This document shows positions 25,977 through 33,974 of a stretch of 64,000 bases of DNA, in pieces. The stretch is from Brevinema_A sp051647535 (lineage in GTDB: Bacteria; Spirochaetota; Brevinematia; Brevinematales; Brevinemataceae). The notes below the pieces were generated by a model. The model ran no database searches, had not been told where the DNA came from, and saw nothing but the letters and a program-made list of their open reading frames with translations. The translations under genes were made by a program, and so were the position numbers. The DNA lies in contig JBOFEA010000004.1 in NCBI GenBank assembly GCA_051647535.1, positions 1 to 64,000 of the forward strand, in the 5' to 3' direction. The first letter of the stretch is position 1, and every line of letters starts with the position of its first letter.

Positions 25977-28232
25977 ATGGCAAACAAACTTTTTTTAATT
26001 ATTGGTGCAGGAGAATTACAAATTCCTCTCATTCAAGCAGCACAAAAATTAGGATTTTCTACAGTTGTGACTGATATTAATCCTTCCGCTTCAGGTTTTG
26101 AGCTTGCAGATTACCGTATTATTGCAGATACATTAAACGCTCAAGAAACATTACAAAAAATAAAAGAATTTATTCAACTTAATAATACTATTTCCGGTGT
26201 TGCAACTGCAGGAACAGATGCATCTTACACTGTTGCCGTTATAGCAGATGCATTGAATCTTCCGGGACATTCTCCTAAATCCGCTTGGAATGCCAGTAAT
26301 AAAGCTATTATGCGTCAAACATTACAAGAACATAATATTTCCATTCCCAAATTCAAAATTGTTCAAAATTATAATGAAGCATTTCAATTCTTTAAAGAAA
26401 TAGGATCTTTCTGCGTCACCAAACCAATTACTAATATGGGAGCTCGAGGAATATCTTTAATCAAAAATGAAAGCGAACTCTCAGAAGCATGTAGTTTGGT
26501 TCATCAATTTAACAGAAACGAAAATAAATTTTTAATTGAAGAATATATTGATGCCCATGAATTAAGTATTGATGCTCTCATTGAGCATGGAAATATTACA
26601 ATTACCGGTATTGCAGATAGAATTATAGAATATACTCCTTATTTTGTAGAGACAGGACATATTCTTCCTTCCCAGCTTCCGGAAAGCTGGATTGAACGTG
26701 CTGTCAATGCATTTTCCGAAGCTATTAAAGCATTAGGATTAACGCACGGTGCAGCAAAAGCAGATTTAAAAATTTCAAACCAAAATACTTGGATTATTGA
26801 GATTGCTGCAAGATTATCTGGTGGATTTATGTCATCTCATACATTTCCAGCAGCAACAGGAATTCCTCTTCATGAATACATGGTCAAACTAGCTATAGGA
26901 GAAAAACTTCCCGATATTGTCCCTATAAGAAACTTTGTAAGCGTAGAACGTGCTATTATTGTCCCTCCCGGTATAGTAACCAATATTTCTATCCCAAACA
27001 ATTTATTAGAATTTCCCTACATTTCACATGTGTCTATTCGTGCTCAAGAAGGTGATCATATTTATGAACCTAAAAATAATACCGAAAAATCCGGAAATAT
27101 TATTGCTTGTTCTCCATCACTAAAAGAATCATTGAAAGCAGTGAACCATGCCATCAGACATATTAAAATAACAACAAAATCAGAAGAAGATTTTTCACAA
27201 ATCCTTTCCCAAAGTAATAGTAATGCTAAAATATTATTAAAAAATGTATGTAATGTATGTATTGCTTGTGACGGGGTGTGGTGTCGAGGAAAAATTCCAG
27301 GTGTTGGCGGAAAAGGTACAGGAGAAGGATTCATTCATGCATACGAACGAATGCGTCAGATTAAAATGATTCCAACATATATCCATGAAAGAAAAACTGC
27401 TGATACATCAATCAACATGTTTGGAATTGAACTGTCAATGCCTATACTTACAGCTCCTATCGGTGGTGCCGGAATTAATTACAACAATGCCGTATCAGAA
27501 TTAGAATTTTATAGAGCATTTGCAAAAGGAGCTTGGCAGGCAGGAACTATGTCCATGTTGCCGGATCCTGCTCAAAAAGAATATTTTGAACTAGCTGTCC
27601 AAGCCGCTAAAGAAAATTATGGTCAAAGTATCTTTATCTGCAAACCCAGAAATAATATATCATCCATTCAAGAACGATTTCAAACAGCAGAAAATGTCGG
27701 AGTAATAGGATTGGGTATTGATATTGATGGGATAGGATTAAAGACTATGCTGAACTACGGCCAATACACATCTCCAAAAAGTAAATCAGAATTACAACAA
27801 TTACGAAACAGCCATTCTTTACCTTTTGTCATAAAAGGTATCTTATCTGTTCAAGACGCATTACATGCAGTAGAAGCCGGAGCAACACATTTAGTGGTAT
27901 CATCACATGGAGGACGAATTGAAGAATCTCTTCCTCTACCAATAGACGTATTACCTGAAATCAGAAAAGCTGTTGGTAACAATATGAATATTCTTGTAGA
28001 CGGTGCAATTAGATCAGGTTCAGATGTTGTGAAGGCATTAATATTGGGTGCTGATGCTGTATTGATAGGAAGACCTGTCGCCATCCACGCTGTAGGTGGC
28101 GGACATAAATCCGTAAGAACTTATTTGAAAAATATCCGCCAAGAACTCGAATTGTTAATGATTTTATTAGGGGTATCAAGCATTCAAGAAATCAAAGGAA
28201 ATACGGATCTACTATATCGTTATCATTCTTAA
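25977..28232 (+). CDS. ATP-grasp ligase fused to FMN-dependent alpha-hydroxyacid-oxidase-type enzyme
   Basis: A 751-residue fusion. Residues about 1-400 match an ATP-grasp enzyme of the carbamoyl-phosphate-synthase/PurK-like type: a Rossmann-like start (LIIGAGELQIPLIQAA), the FCVTKPITNMGARG nucleotide loop, FLIEEYIDAHELSID and WIIEIAARLSGG (metal-binding Glu). A four-Cys cluster, C425-x2-C428-x2-C431-x4-C436, leads into GVGGKGTGEGF, as I recall for clostridial-type alpha-hydroxyacid oxidising proteins. Residues about 455-751 form the FMN TIM barrel with catalytic His644 in SSHGGR, LVDGAIRSGSD and ADAVLIGRPV. Neither substrate is deducible. A strong terminator follows. Confidence 0.82.
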   Translation: MANKLFLIIGAGELQIPLIQAAQKLGFSTVVTDINPSASGFELADYRIIADTLNAQETLQKIKEFIQLNNTISGVATAGTDASYTVAVIADALNLPGHSPKSAWNASNKAIMRQTLQEHNISIPKFKIVQNYNEAFQFFKEIGSFCVTKPITNMGARGISLIKNESELSEACSLVHQFNRNENKFLIEEYIDAHELSIDALIEHGNITITGIADRIIEYTPYFVETGHILPSQLPESWIERAVNAFSEAIKALGLTHGAAKADLKISNQNTWIIEIAARLSGGFMSSHTFPAATGIPLHEYMVKLAIGEKLPDIVPIRNFVSVERAIIVPPGIVTNISIPNNLLEFPYISHVSIRAQEGDHIYEPKNNTEKSGNIIACSPSLKESLKAVNHAIRHIKITTKSEEDFSQILSQSNSNAKILLKNVCNVCIACDGVWCRGKIPGVGGKGTGEGFIHAYERMRQIKMIPTYIHERKTADTSINMFGIELSMPILTAPIGGAGINYNNAVSELEFYRAFAKGAWQAGTMSMLPDPAQKEYFELAVQAAKENYGQSIFICKPRNNISSIQERFQTAENVGVIGLGIDIDGIGLKTMLNYGQYTSPKSKSELQQLRNSHSLPFVIKGILSVQDALHAVEAGATHLVVSSHGGRIEESLPLPIDVLPEIRKAVGNNMNILVDGAIRSGSDVVKALILGADAVLIGRPVAIHAVGGGHKSVRTYLKNIRQELELLMILLGVSSIQEIKGNTDLLYRYHS

Positions 28233-28245
28233 CATTTACACATAT

Positions 28246-28284
28246 CAAATAAAAAAAATCTCTAAACGAGATTTTTTTTATTTG
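28246..28284. terminator. Bidirectional terminator after the fusion gene
   Basis: CAAAT-A8-TCTC pairs perfectly with GAGA-T8-ATTTG across a 5-nt loop. Runs of A and T on both sides let it stop transcription from either side. surE converges on it, with its stop codon at 28286. Confidence 0.85.
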
Positions 28285-28285
28285 A

Positions 28286-29095
28286 TTAATCATTATCTAT
28301 AGAAACCTTTTCAAGAAAGTGTAGTTTGCTTTGAAGAATATCGTCTATAACAACACCACGATGAAGAGCTGTCACAACAATATAACCTTCTTCCAAATGA
28401 TGTACATCAGAACCTTCAGCAGAGACTAGCTGATCCCTTACACTTGCAATCCTAACATAATGGGATTCTTTACTTTTTTTATGTTCCAATTTTACCGAAT
28501 AGCGATGATCCCCTACAGAAGTAAGTTTGATACCCTTAGCAGGTACAAGCTGAGGAAAATTAATATTAATCACCGAACCACGATATTGCAGAATCTCTTT
28601 AGGAAAAGAATCCACAATCCGTTGCATAATTTTAGCAGCATATTGAAATACTTGTTCAATATTATTATCGATTTTATGCTCAAAATCTTGCTCATGCATT
28701 TGTATATCTAAGGATGAAGCTACCGCCATAATACCATGAAAAGTTGCTTCACGTGCAGCTCCAATTGTTCCGGAATAAAAAATATCCTGTGCAGCATTAA
28801 CTCCGTAATTAATTCCGGAGAGAACCAAATCAAATTTCGTATCAAACAATCCACCCAAACCCGAACGTACACAATCAGCAGGTGTACTATCTAACGCAAA
28901 TCCTTGAATATTCATTTTTTTCAAATCAACTAATTCTAAATGATCATAATAATTGATTGCATGACTAAATGCACTTTTATGACGAAGAGGTGCACACATA
29001 AAAGTATCATATTTGGAAGTAGAAGAAAATTCACGATATAATGTTTGAATTCCTATTGCATCATAGCCGTCATCATTAGTAAATAAAATTTTCAT
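28286..29095 (-). CDS. surE: 5'/3'-nucleotidase SurE
   Basis: A metal-dependent nucleoside monophosphate phosphatase of the SurE family. The 269 residues start with the signature ILFTNDDGYDAIGI (metal-binding Asp-Asp), have the SAFSHAI segment, and SGINYGVNAAQDIFYSGTIGAA, with the conserved Asn and the substrate loop. Length is typical (about 250-270). It is the third gene of a dnaN-CBS-surE run on the minus strand with gaps of under 30 bases, and ends at a bidirectional terminator. It likely serves nucleotide salvage or stress survival. Confidence 0.95.
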   Translation of the reverse strand: MKILFTNDDGYDAIGIQTLYREFSSTSKYDTFMCAPLRHKSAFSHAINYYDHLELVDLKKMNIQGFALDSTPADCVRSGLGGLFDTKFDLVLSGINYGVNAAQDIFYSGTIGAAREATFHGIMAVASSLDIQMHEQDFEHKIDNNIEQVFQYAAKIMQRIVDSFPKEILQYRGSVININFPQLVPAKGIKLTSVGDHRYSVKLEHKKSKESHYVRIASVRDQLVSAEGSDVHHLEEGYIVVTALHRGVVIDDILQSKLHFLEKVSIDND

Positions 29096-29118
29096 ATCAC
29101 TTCCTTAAGTTTACAAAA

Positions 29119-29811
29119 TTATAACTTAGAATCTACAATTAATTTTAAAAGTTTAGCACCTTGAGTTTCTTTTACGGTAACAGTGGCACTATCTAACTTC
29201 AAAACTTCACCAACTTGGGGAACATAAGTAAACTGCTCAATAAGATATCCCCCAATAGTATCATATTCTTCACTAAAAACAGTAGTACCGAAGTTAGCAT
29301 TAAAATCGTCCAACGGCATCACTGCATCAATAATAGACGAACCATCGACTTTAGTAATTACATATTGTTTCAGTACTTCGGTTTTTTGATGATCAACAAG
29401 AAAAGAAAGAATATCTTTGTATGTCACTATTCCTCTAACAGAACCATGTTCATCAACAACAATCGCAAAATTTAAATTCTTCTCAACAAATTCCAAGCAC
29501 AAACTTGAAAGTGTTTTATTTTCAGAAATAAAAAGAGGCTGAAGTAATAACGAATTGATATCTATAGAATCAGAACCACAAAATAACAAATCTTTAATTT
29601 TCAAAATTCCTATAATATCATCAACACCATCTCTATAAACAGGATAACAAGAAAATTTTGTCTCCCGAATCAACTCGATAATTTCCGAATAAGAATTCTC
29701 AATATCAATAAACTGTGTCATTGATACAGGAACCAATACATCTTCGGCTTGAAAAGTATACAAATCATCAAAAATATTTTTCTGACGATTCCTAAAACTA
29801 TCATCTTCCAT
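29119..29811 (-). CDS. CBS-pair protein with CorC/HlyC C-terminal domain
   Basis: A 230-residue soluble protein with two CBS motifs (around residues 30-85, SCYPVYRDGVDDIIGILKIKDLL; around 95-140, FAIVVDEHGSVRGIVTYKDIL) and a C-terminal CorC_HlyC domain (about 150-228, VDGSSIIDAVMPLDDFN). It has no DUF21/CNNM membrane part, so it is like E. coli CorC (YbeX) rather than a full transporter. The usual VMVPR start of the CBS region reads DVLVPVSM. Roles proposed for the family include Mg/Co homeostasis and ribosome-related stress. It lies between dnaN and surE. Confidence 0.82.
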   Translation of the reverse strand: MEDDSFRNRQKNIFDDLYTFQAEDVLVPVSMTQFIDIENSYSEIIELIRETKFSCYPVYRDGVDDIIGILKIKDLLFCGSDSIDINSLLLQPLFISENKTLSSLCLEFVEKNLNFAIVVDEHGSVRGIVTYKDILSFLVDHQKTEVLKQYVITKVDGSSIIDAVMPLDDFNANFGTTVFSEEYDTIGGYLIEQFTYVPQVGEVLKLDSATVTVKETQGAKLLKLIVDSKL

Positions 29812-29839
29812 AAAAATTTCCTTTTATGTTTTTGAACAA

Positions 29840-30958
29840 TTATTTCATAGGCATTGTAATATATTCATAATCACTTTCTCCGGCAGGAGTAAGCAAAATA
29901 GGACTAGCAGCAGAATTCACTGCTACACATATTTTTTTGCCTTGAAGAATCTTCAAAAAATCAGTTAATGTACGATAATTTACCGACACAAACGGGATTT
30001 CATTATTTCCTTCAATATTTTCAATTTCAACAGCATCATTTCCTATTCCTTGCTGGGTAGATCCGCTTATAACCAAATTACGTCCTTCTACTTCCAGCTT
30101 TACCCTTCCGGATTCATTATCCGACATCACAGATACTCTCTGCAAAGAAGCCGCAAATTCAGATGCATCAACCGTAATAATAGATGTTGTCTGACTAGGA
30201 ATAACATCTCGATAATTAGGAAATTTCCCTTCTACCAAATTAGTAAATACGTAGACATTATCAATTTTAAAATATGCTTGACCATCATAAATAGATAACA
30301 AAGCATCCCCTTGACTTAAGGAATCTGCCACTGTTTTCATAATTTTCTGAGGAACAATAACATCTGCAGACATAGATCCAACTTTTTCTTCAATAGATTT
30401 TGAAATGACAGCCAATCTTTTACCGTCTGTTGAAACAAATGATAACATACCGTCTATTTCTTCATGAATAAACGTTCCTGTAAAAGCAATTTGAGCAGGA
30501 TCATTGGAAACAGAAAATTCCGTAGCAGAAATCAATTCCCGAAGCACTTCTTGAGATAATCTGATATAGCTTTCCCAATTAAATTCCTTAAACGTAGGAT
30601 ATGTATCACCTAGTGCACCGTTCAAACGAAAAACAGGTGATTGTTTATCTTTAGGTCGGATAACCATTTCTAAAGAATCCTCATTCTTTTCAAAAGATAC
30701 ATGCGAACCCGGAATAGTCTTGACTATTTCAAGCATCTTTTTTGACGGAAGACTGATCTTTCCGGCTTCTTCAACTTCAGCCGATACTTCAATCTTTACG
30801 CCATGATCACCGTTATAACTTTGAATTATAACTTGGCCGTCATTATGTACTTCTAAATATACATTTAACAATATGCTGAGAGGCGTTCTTGGATTAATAA
30901 TAGAATCTGCAGTAGAAAGAGCTTTAAGAAATTCATCTTTACCAATATTAAACTTCAT
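29840..30958 (-). CDS. dnaN: DNA polymerase III sliding clamp (beta subunit)
   Basis: The dimeric ring that tethers the replicase to DNA. The 372 residues match the three-fold clamp repeat along their length: MKFNIGKDEFLKALSTADSI at the start, the RTPLSIL region, the middle-domain FTGTFIHEE and FVSTDGKRLA, and the C-terminal YEYITMPMK ending, close to the usual MPMR hydrophobic-cleft end. GGAG precedes the ATG. Unusually, its downstream neighbours are a CorC-like gene and surE; neither dnaA nor recF is adjacent, and I see no DnaA-box cluster, so this is not an obvious origin. Confidence 0.97.
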   Translation of the reverse strand: MKFNIGKDEFLKALSTADSIINPRTPLSILLNVYLEVHNDGQVIIQSYNGDHGVKIEVSAEVEEAGKISLPSKKMLEIVKTIPGSHVSFEKNEDSLEMVIRPKDKQSPVFRLNGALGDTYPTFKEFNWESYIRLSQEVLRELISATEFSVSNDPAQIAFTGTFIHEEIDGMLSFVSTDGKRLAVISKSIEEKVGSMSADVIVPQKIMKTVADSLSQGDALLSIYDGQAYFKIDNVYVFTNLVEGKFPNYRDVIPSQTTSIITVDASEFAASLQRVSVMSDNESGRVKLEVEGRNLVISGSTQQGIGNDAVEIENIEGNNEIPFVSVNYRTLTDFLKILQGKKICVAVNSAASPILLTPAGESDYEYITMPMK

Positions 30959-31092
30959 AATGTTTATTCTCCAAAAATCAATTAGAAATAAAAGATTAAA
31001 TTATAATACTATTTTTTTCTAAAAATTGCAATGATAAATAACGATTTATTAATTATTTTTAGCAAATATTAAGAACAAATTAACAAAAATTC

Positions 31093-31121
31093 TTGACAAT
31101 ATTCTAAACACATTATAACAT
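31093..31121 (+). promoter_or_regulatory. Promoter of the exported nuclease gene
   Basis: A perfect TTGACA (31093-31098) is followed by TAACAT at 17 bp (31116-31121) or TATAAC at 15 bp (31114-31119). Either choice starts transcription at about 31125-31128, inside the left arm of the 39-bp palindrome. The rest of the gap 30959-31092 holds the dnaN upstream region and no gene. Confidence 0.55.
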
Positions 31122-31122
31122 A

Positions 31123-31161
31123 TATACATATGTAATATAAAATTTATATTACATATGTATA
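31123..31161 (+). promoter_or_regulatory. 39-bp palindrome between promoter and start of the nuclease gene
   Basis: A perfect inverted repeat of 19 bp on each side of a single base (31142). It overlaps the predicted transcription start and ends 14 bases before the ATG. It could be an operator on DNA or a leader hairpin in RNA. The right-arm segment CATATGTAT (31152-31160) is also perfectly complementary to ATACATATG (31170-31178), which contains the start codon. This allows a competing 9-bp hairpin with the ribosome site (GAGGG, 31165-31169) in its loop. Confidence 0.7.
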
Positions 31162-31175
31162 ATTGAGGGATACAT

Positions 31176-31913
31176 ATGATTCATTTTTTTTTACTTATAT
31201 TATATATACTATTTAATGTCGATTCATTTTCTAAATCTATAGAAATAAAACGATATCAAGAATTGATGATCTTAAAAACAAATTCAACACATATCTCCAG
31301 TATATGGTATGATCACAAAAAACAAATATACTTTACTAATTCATCCAAAATAGATACCAACTCAACAACAATATTCCATCTTTCAAATATTACTGATATG
31401 AAGTATATATTAACTATTCGTTCCAATTCTATAAGAAGATTTCATCCCCCATCTAATTATACAAAAGATAAAAACAATTGGAAATACAATGTTCGAAAAC
31501 ACGTTCTAAAAGCACAAAGCTTAATACCTGTCTCAACAAACAAACATGGAACAGTTATTGAAGGGCTTTGGTATGACCACTATCTAGGAATATATACAAC
31601 TAATACAAATGTACAAATCGACCATTTTATTCCTAGAAAACATGCCTTTGATTCAGGAGGAGAGAAATGGAGCAACCAAAGAAAAAAACAGTTTGTTAAC
31701 TGTCTCAACATGCCTCCTTTGCTTATTGTCACAAGTGCCATTGAAAATAATATAAAAAGTTCTTCTCCACCTAGTACATACATGCCTCCAAATCCTAAAT
31801 TTCAAGCCTTATATGTAGAAATTTGGATTGCATTAAAAACAAAATGGAATTTAAAAATAGATCCTAACGAAGTAATTATATCAAAAAATTGTTATAAAAA
31901 AAACCTTCTTTAA
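31176..31913 (+). CDS. Exported HNH nuclease (DUF1524-like)
   Basis: A 245-residue protein with a hydrophobic signal sequence (about residues 1-19). The C-terminal half matches the HNH pattern of DUF1524/GmrSD-C type: VQIDHFIPRKHAFDSGG (metal and catalytic His), then KWSNQRKKQFVNCLN, IENNIKSSSPPSTYMPPN (the Asn of the motif) and a final YVEIWIALKTKWNLKID. The N-terminal part (about 25-130) is unassigned. Export points to a secreted or periplasmic DNase or RNase for nutrient use or defence, not restriction of internal DNA. It stands alone between divergent dnaN and convergent groL, and its leader is unusually structured. Confidence 0.75.
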   Translation: MIHFFLLILYILFNVDSFSKSIEIKRYQELMILKTNSTHISSIWYDHKKQIYFTNSSKIDTNSTTIFHLSNITDMKYILTIRSNSIRRFHPPSNYTKDKNNWKYNVRKHVLKAQSLIPVSTNKHGTVIEGLWYDHYLGIYTTNTNVQIDHFIPRKHAFDSGGEKWSNQRKKQFVNCLNMPPLLIVTSAIENNIKSSSPPSTYMPPNPKFQALYVEIWIALKTKWNLKIDPNEVIISKNCYKKNLL

Positions 31914-31934
31914 TTAATTAAAGAAGGTTTTTTT
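31897..31934. terminator. Bidirectional terminator between nuclease gene and groL
   Basis: A perfect 38-bp palindrome centred at 31915/31916, with A- and T-runs at its ends. The nuclease stop codon lies inside it. groL, arriving from the other side, stops at 31942. Confidence 0.9.
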
Positions 31935-31941
31935 GATTAAT

Positions 31942-33570
31942 TTACATCATTCCAGGCATCATACCGCCACCCATAGGTGCAGCATCAGCTTTAGAGTCAT
32001 GAAGATCTGTGATCATTACTTCGGTTGTAAGAAGCAAACCTGCAATAGATACAGAATTTTGAAGAGCTGTTCTTGTGACTTTAGCAGGATCAACAATACC
32101 TGATTTCATCATATCAACCCATTCATCAGTAAGAGCATTATACCCTTGACCTTCCTTTGCTTCACGAGCTTTCATAACAACAACAGAACCGTCAACGCCA
32201 GAATTTTCAGCAATTTTTTTCATAGGAGCTTCTATTGCTTTTCTAACAATATTCACACCTACTTGCTCTTCTTCGCTGTCAACTTTAACAGAATCCAATG
32301 AAGATTGAATTTTTAACAATGCAACACCGCCTCCAGGAACAATACCTTCATCTACAGCAGCTTTTGTTGCAGAAAGAGCATCTTGAACTCTGTCTTTCTT
32401 TTCTTTTAATTCAACTTCTGTAGCAGCACCAATTTTAATATTGGCAACACCACCAGCTAATTTTGCCTTTCTTTCGTTTAGTTTTTCGACATCGTATTCG
32501 GAAGTACTGTCAGCAATTGCCGATTCAATTTGCTTAACACGGCCTTTGATTGCAGAAGGATCCCCTGCACCGTCAACAATAATTGTATTTTCTTTTTCGA
32601 TACGTACTTTTTTCGCACGTCCGAGCATATCAGGAGTTGCTTGATCTAAAGTCATTCCTTTATCTTCGCTGATTACTTGTCCGCCTGTTAAAACAGCAAT
32701 ATCTTCAAGCATAGCTTTTCTTCTATCACCGAAAGCAGGTGCTTTTACAGCAACAGCATTTAATGTTCCACGAAGTTTATTAACAATCAATGTAGCTAAA
32801 GCTTCTCCATCAATATCTTCAGCAATGATCAATAACGGTCTTCCTTGTTTGAGTACAGTTTCTAAAAGATTCATAATATCTTTTAATGAAGAAATTTTCT
32901 TATCACAAAGCAGGATATATGGTTCATCAAGTTCTGCAACCATACGCTCTGGATCTGTCACCATATAAGGAGACAAATATCCACGATCAAACTGCATTCC
33001 TTCCACAACTTCAACAAAAGTTTCCATTGCTTTTGAATCTTCAACAGTTATTACTCCGTCTTTACCGACTTTTTCCATTGCTTCAGCAATTAATGCTCCG
33101 ATTTCATGATCGTTATTTCCAGAAATTGTTGCAACACTTTTAATTTCCTCAGAAGTACTTACTTTTTTGGAAAGTTTTTTCACTTCTTCAACAAGTACTG
33201 CTAATGCTTTGTCCATTCCTCGTTTAATTAATGTAGGATTTGAACCTGCTGTCACATTTTTAAATCCTTCTTTAATCATCGCATATGCAAGCACTGTTGC
33301 TGTTGTAGTACCGTCTCCGGCAACATCATTAGTTTTGGTAGCAACTTCTCTTACTAGCTGTGCTCCCATATTTTCAAATTTATCTTCCAACTCGATATCT
33401 TTTGCAACAGTAACACCATCTTTGGTGATATGAGGTGCACCATATTTTTTGTCGATAACGACATTTCTTCCACGAGGTCCCAAAGTGGTTCCAACAGCTT
33501 GAGCAAGCTTTTCGATACCGGACAGCATTTTTTGATGGGCTTCACTTGAAAACAGTAAATCTTTTGCCAT
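31942..33570 (-). CDS. groL: 60-kDa chaperonin GroEL
   Basis: The ATP-driven tetradecameric folding chamber. The 542 residues are colinear with GroEL: TLGPRGRNVVID, the GDGTTTATVLA nucleotide motif, the apical domain, GGGVALL and the C-terminal Gly/Met tail ending PGMM. AAGGAG lies before the ATG. groES is neither upstream nor downstream; the gene appears monocistronic, with its own upstream control region and a shared terminator. I see no CIRCE operator. Instead, a -24/-12 sigma-54-like promoter lies about 80 bases upstream. Confidence 0.98.
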   Translation of the reverse strand: MAKDLLFSSEAHQKMLSGIEKLAQAVGTTLGPRGRNVVIDKKYGAPHITKDGVTVAKDIELEDKFENMGAQLVREVATKTNDVAGDGTTTATVLAYAMIKEGFKNVTAGSNPTLIKRGMDKALAVLVEEVKKLSKKVSTSEEIKSVATISGNNDHEIGALIAEAMEKVGKDGVITVEDSKAMETFVEVVEGMQFDRGYLSPYMVTDPERMVAELDEPYILLCDKKISSLKDIMNLLETVLKQGRPLLIIAEDIDGEALATLIVNKLRGTLNAVAVKAPAFGDRRKAMLEDIAVLTGGQVISEDKGMTLDQATPDMLGRAKKVRIEKENTIIVDGAGDPSAIKGRVKQIESAIADSTSEYDVEKLNERKAKLAGGVANIKIGAATEVELKEKKDRVQDALSATKAAVDEGIVPGGGVALLKIQSSLDSVKVDSEEEQVGVNIVRKAIEAPMKKIAENSGVDGSVVVMKAREAKEGQGYNALTDEWVDMMKSGIVDPAKVTRTALQNSVSIAGLLLTTEVMITDLHDSKADAAPMGGGMMPGMM

Positions 33571-33613
33571 AAAGAAACTCCTTATTATATAGAAATATTT
33601 TAAAATGAATTGT

Positions 33614-33641
33614 TATCCGTATCAATTTACAATAACGGATA
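33614..33641 (-). promoter_or_regulatory. Inverted repeat in the groL leader
   Basis: TATCCGT and ACGGATA (7 bp each) are separated by 14 bases. They lie just after the start point predicted from the -24/-12 element, so this is a possible operator or leader hairpin. It does not resemble CIRCE. Confidence 0.4.
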
Positions 33642-33650
33642 CTAATATAG

Positions 33651-33668
33651 TAGCAAAAATCATGCCAA
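33651..33668 (-). promoter_or_regulatory. Sigma-54-like -24/-12 promoter of groL
   Basis: The minus strand reads TTGGCATGATTTTTGCTA. Against the YTGGCACGRNNNTTGCW consensus it differs at one fixed base (T for the second C), with the exact GG-to-GC spacing. The predicted start near 33641 gives a leader of about 70 nt. No equally good -35/-10 pair is seen in this gap. A sigma-54 activator gene lies at 53648-54832. Confidence 0.55.
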
Positions 33669-33693
33669 ATAAATTTTTCTCTCAATAACTATC

Positions 33694-33957
33694 TTATCTT
33701 CCTATTAAGAACAAGGCCACTTGAATAACTAATCTTCCCAAAATAAAAAATATAATACACGCCACACCCCATTTTTCAGAAAATTCCATCGTGGAAATTA
33801 TCACTCTTCTTATAGAAACAGGACAGGTATGAAACACCCGTAAACCCATAAACGCATTTAATAACACATAACTCAAAATTAATAACAAACCTACAACAAT
33901 AGAATATTGAAAAATTCCAAATACCAGTGTTTTCATAGTATATAATATAATATTCAT
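33694..33957 (-). CDS. Small two-helix membrane protein, unknown
   Basis: An 87-residue protein made mostly of two hydrophobic helices (about residues 14-38 and 62-85) joined by a short basic loop containing TCPVSIRRV. The ATG is preceded by GGAGGTTTTAAA, a good ribosome site, and the gene follows the SH3-domain gene by 17 bases, so it is probably real and co-transcribed with topA. I considered SecG and FliQ; neither pattern fits. Function unknown. Confidence 0.5.
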   Translation of the reverse strand: MNIILYTMKTLVFGIFQYSIVVGLLLILSYVLLNAFMGLRVFHTCPVSIRRVIISTMEFSEKWGVACIIFFILGRLVIQVALFLIGR

Positions 33958-33974
33958 TTTAAAACCTCCGGAAT

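Noticed and set aside
29840..31175. Replication origin near dnaN
   Set aside because: No dnaA, recF or gyrB neighbour and no cluster of TTATCCACA-type boxes in the gap; the inverted repeat there belongs to the nuclease leader.
33571..33693. CIRCE/HrcA operator before groL
   Set aside because: The only inverted repeat (TATCCGT/ACGGATA) has a 14-base spacer and does not resemble TTAGCACTC-N9-GAGTGCTAA.
33694..33957. Small membrane gene as secG or fliQ
   Set aside because: It has two helices as in those families, but the loop and conserved residues do not match either; left as unknown.
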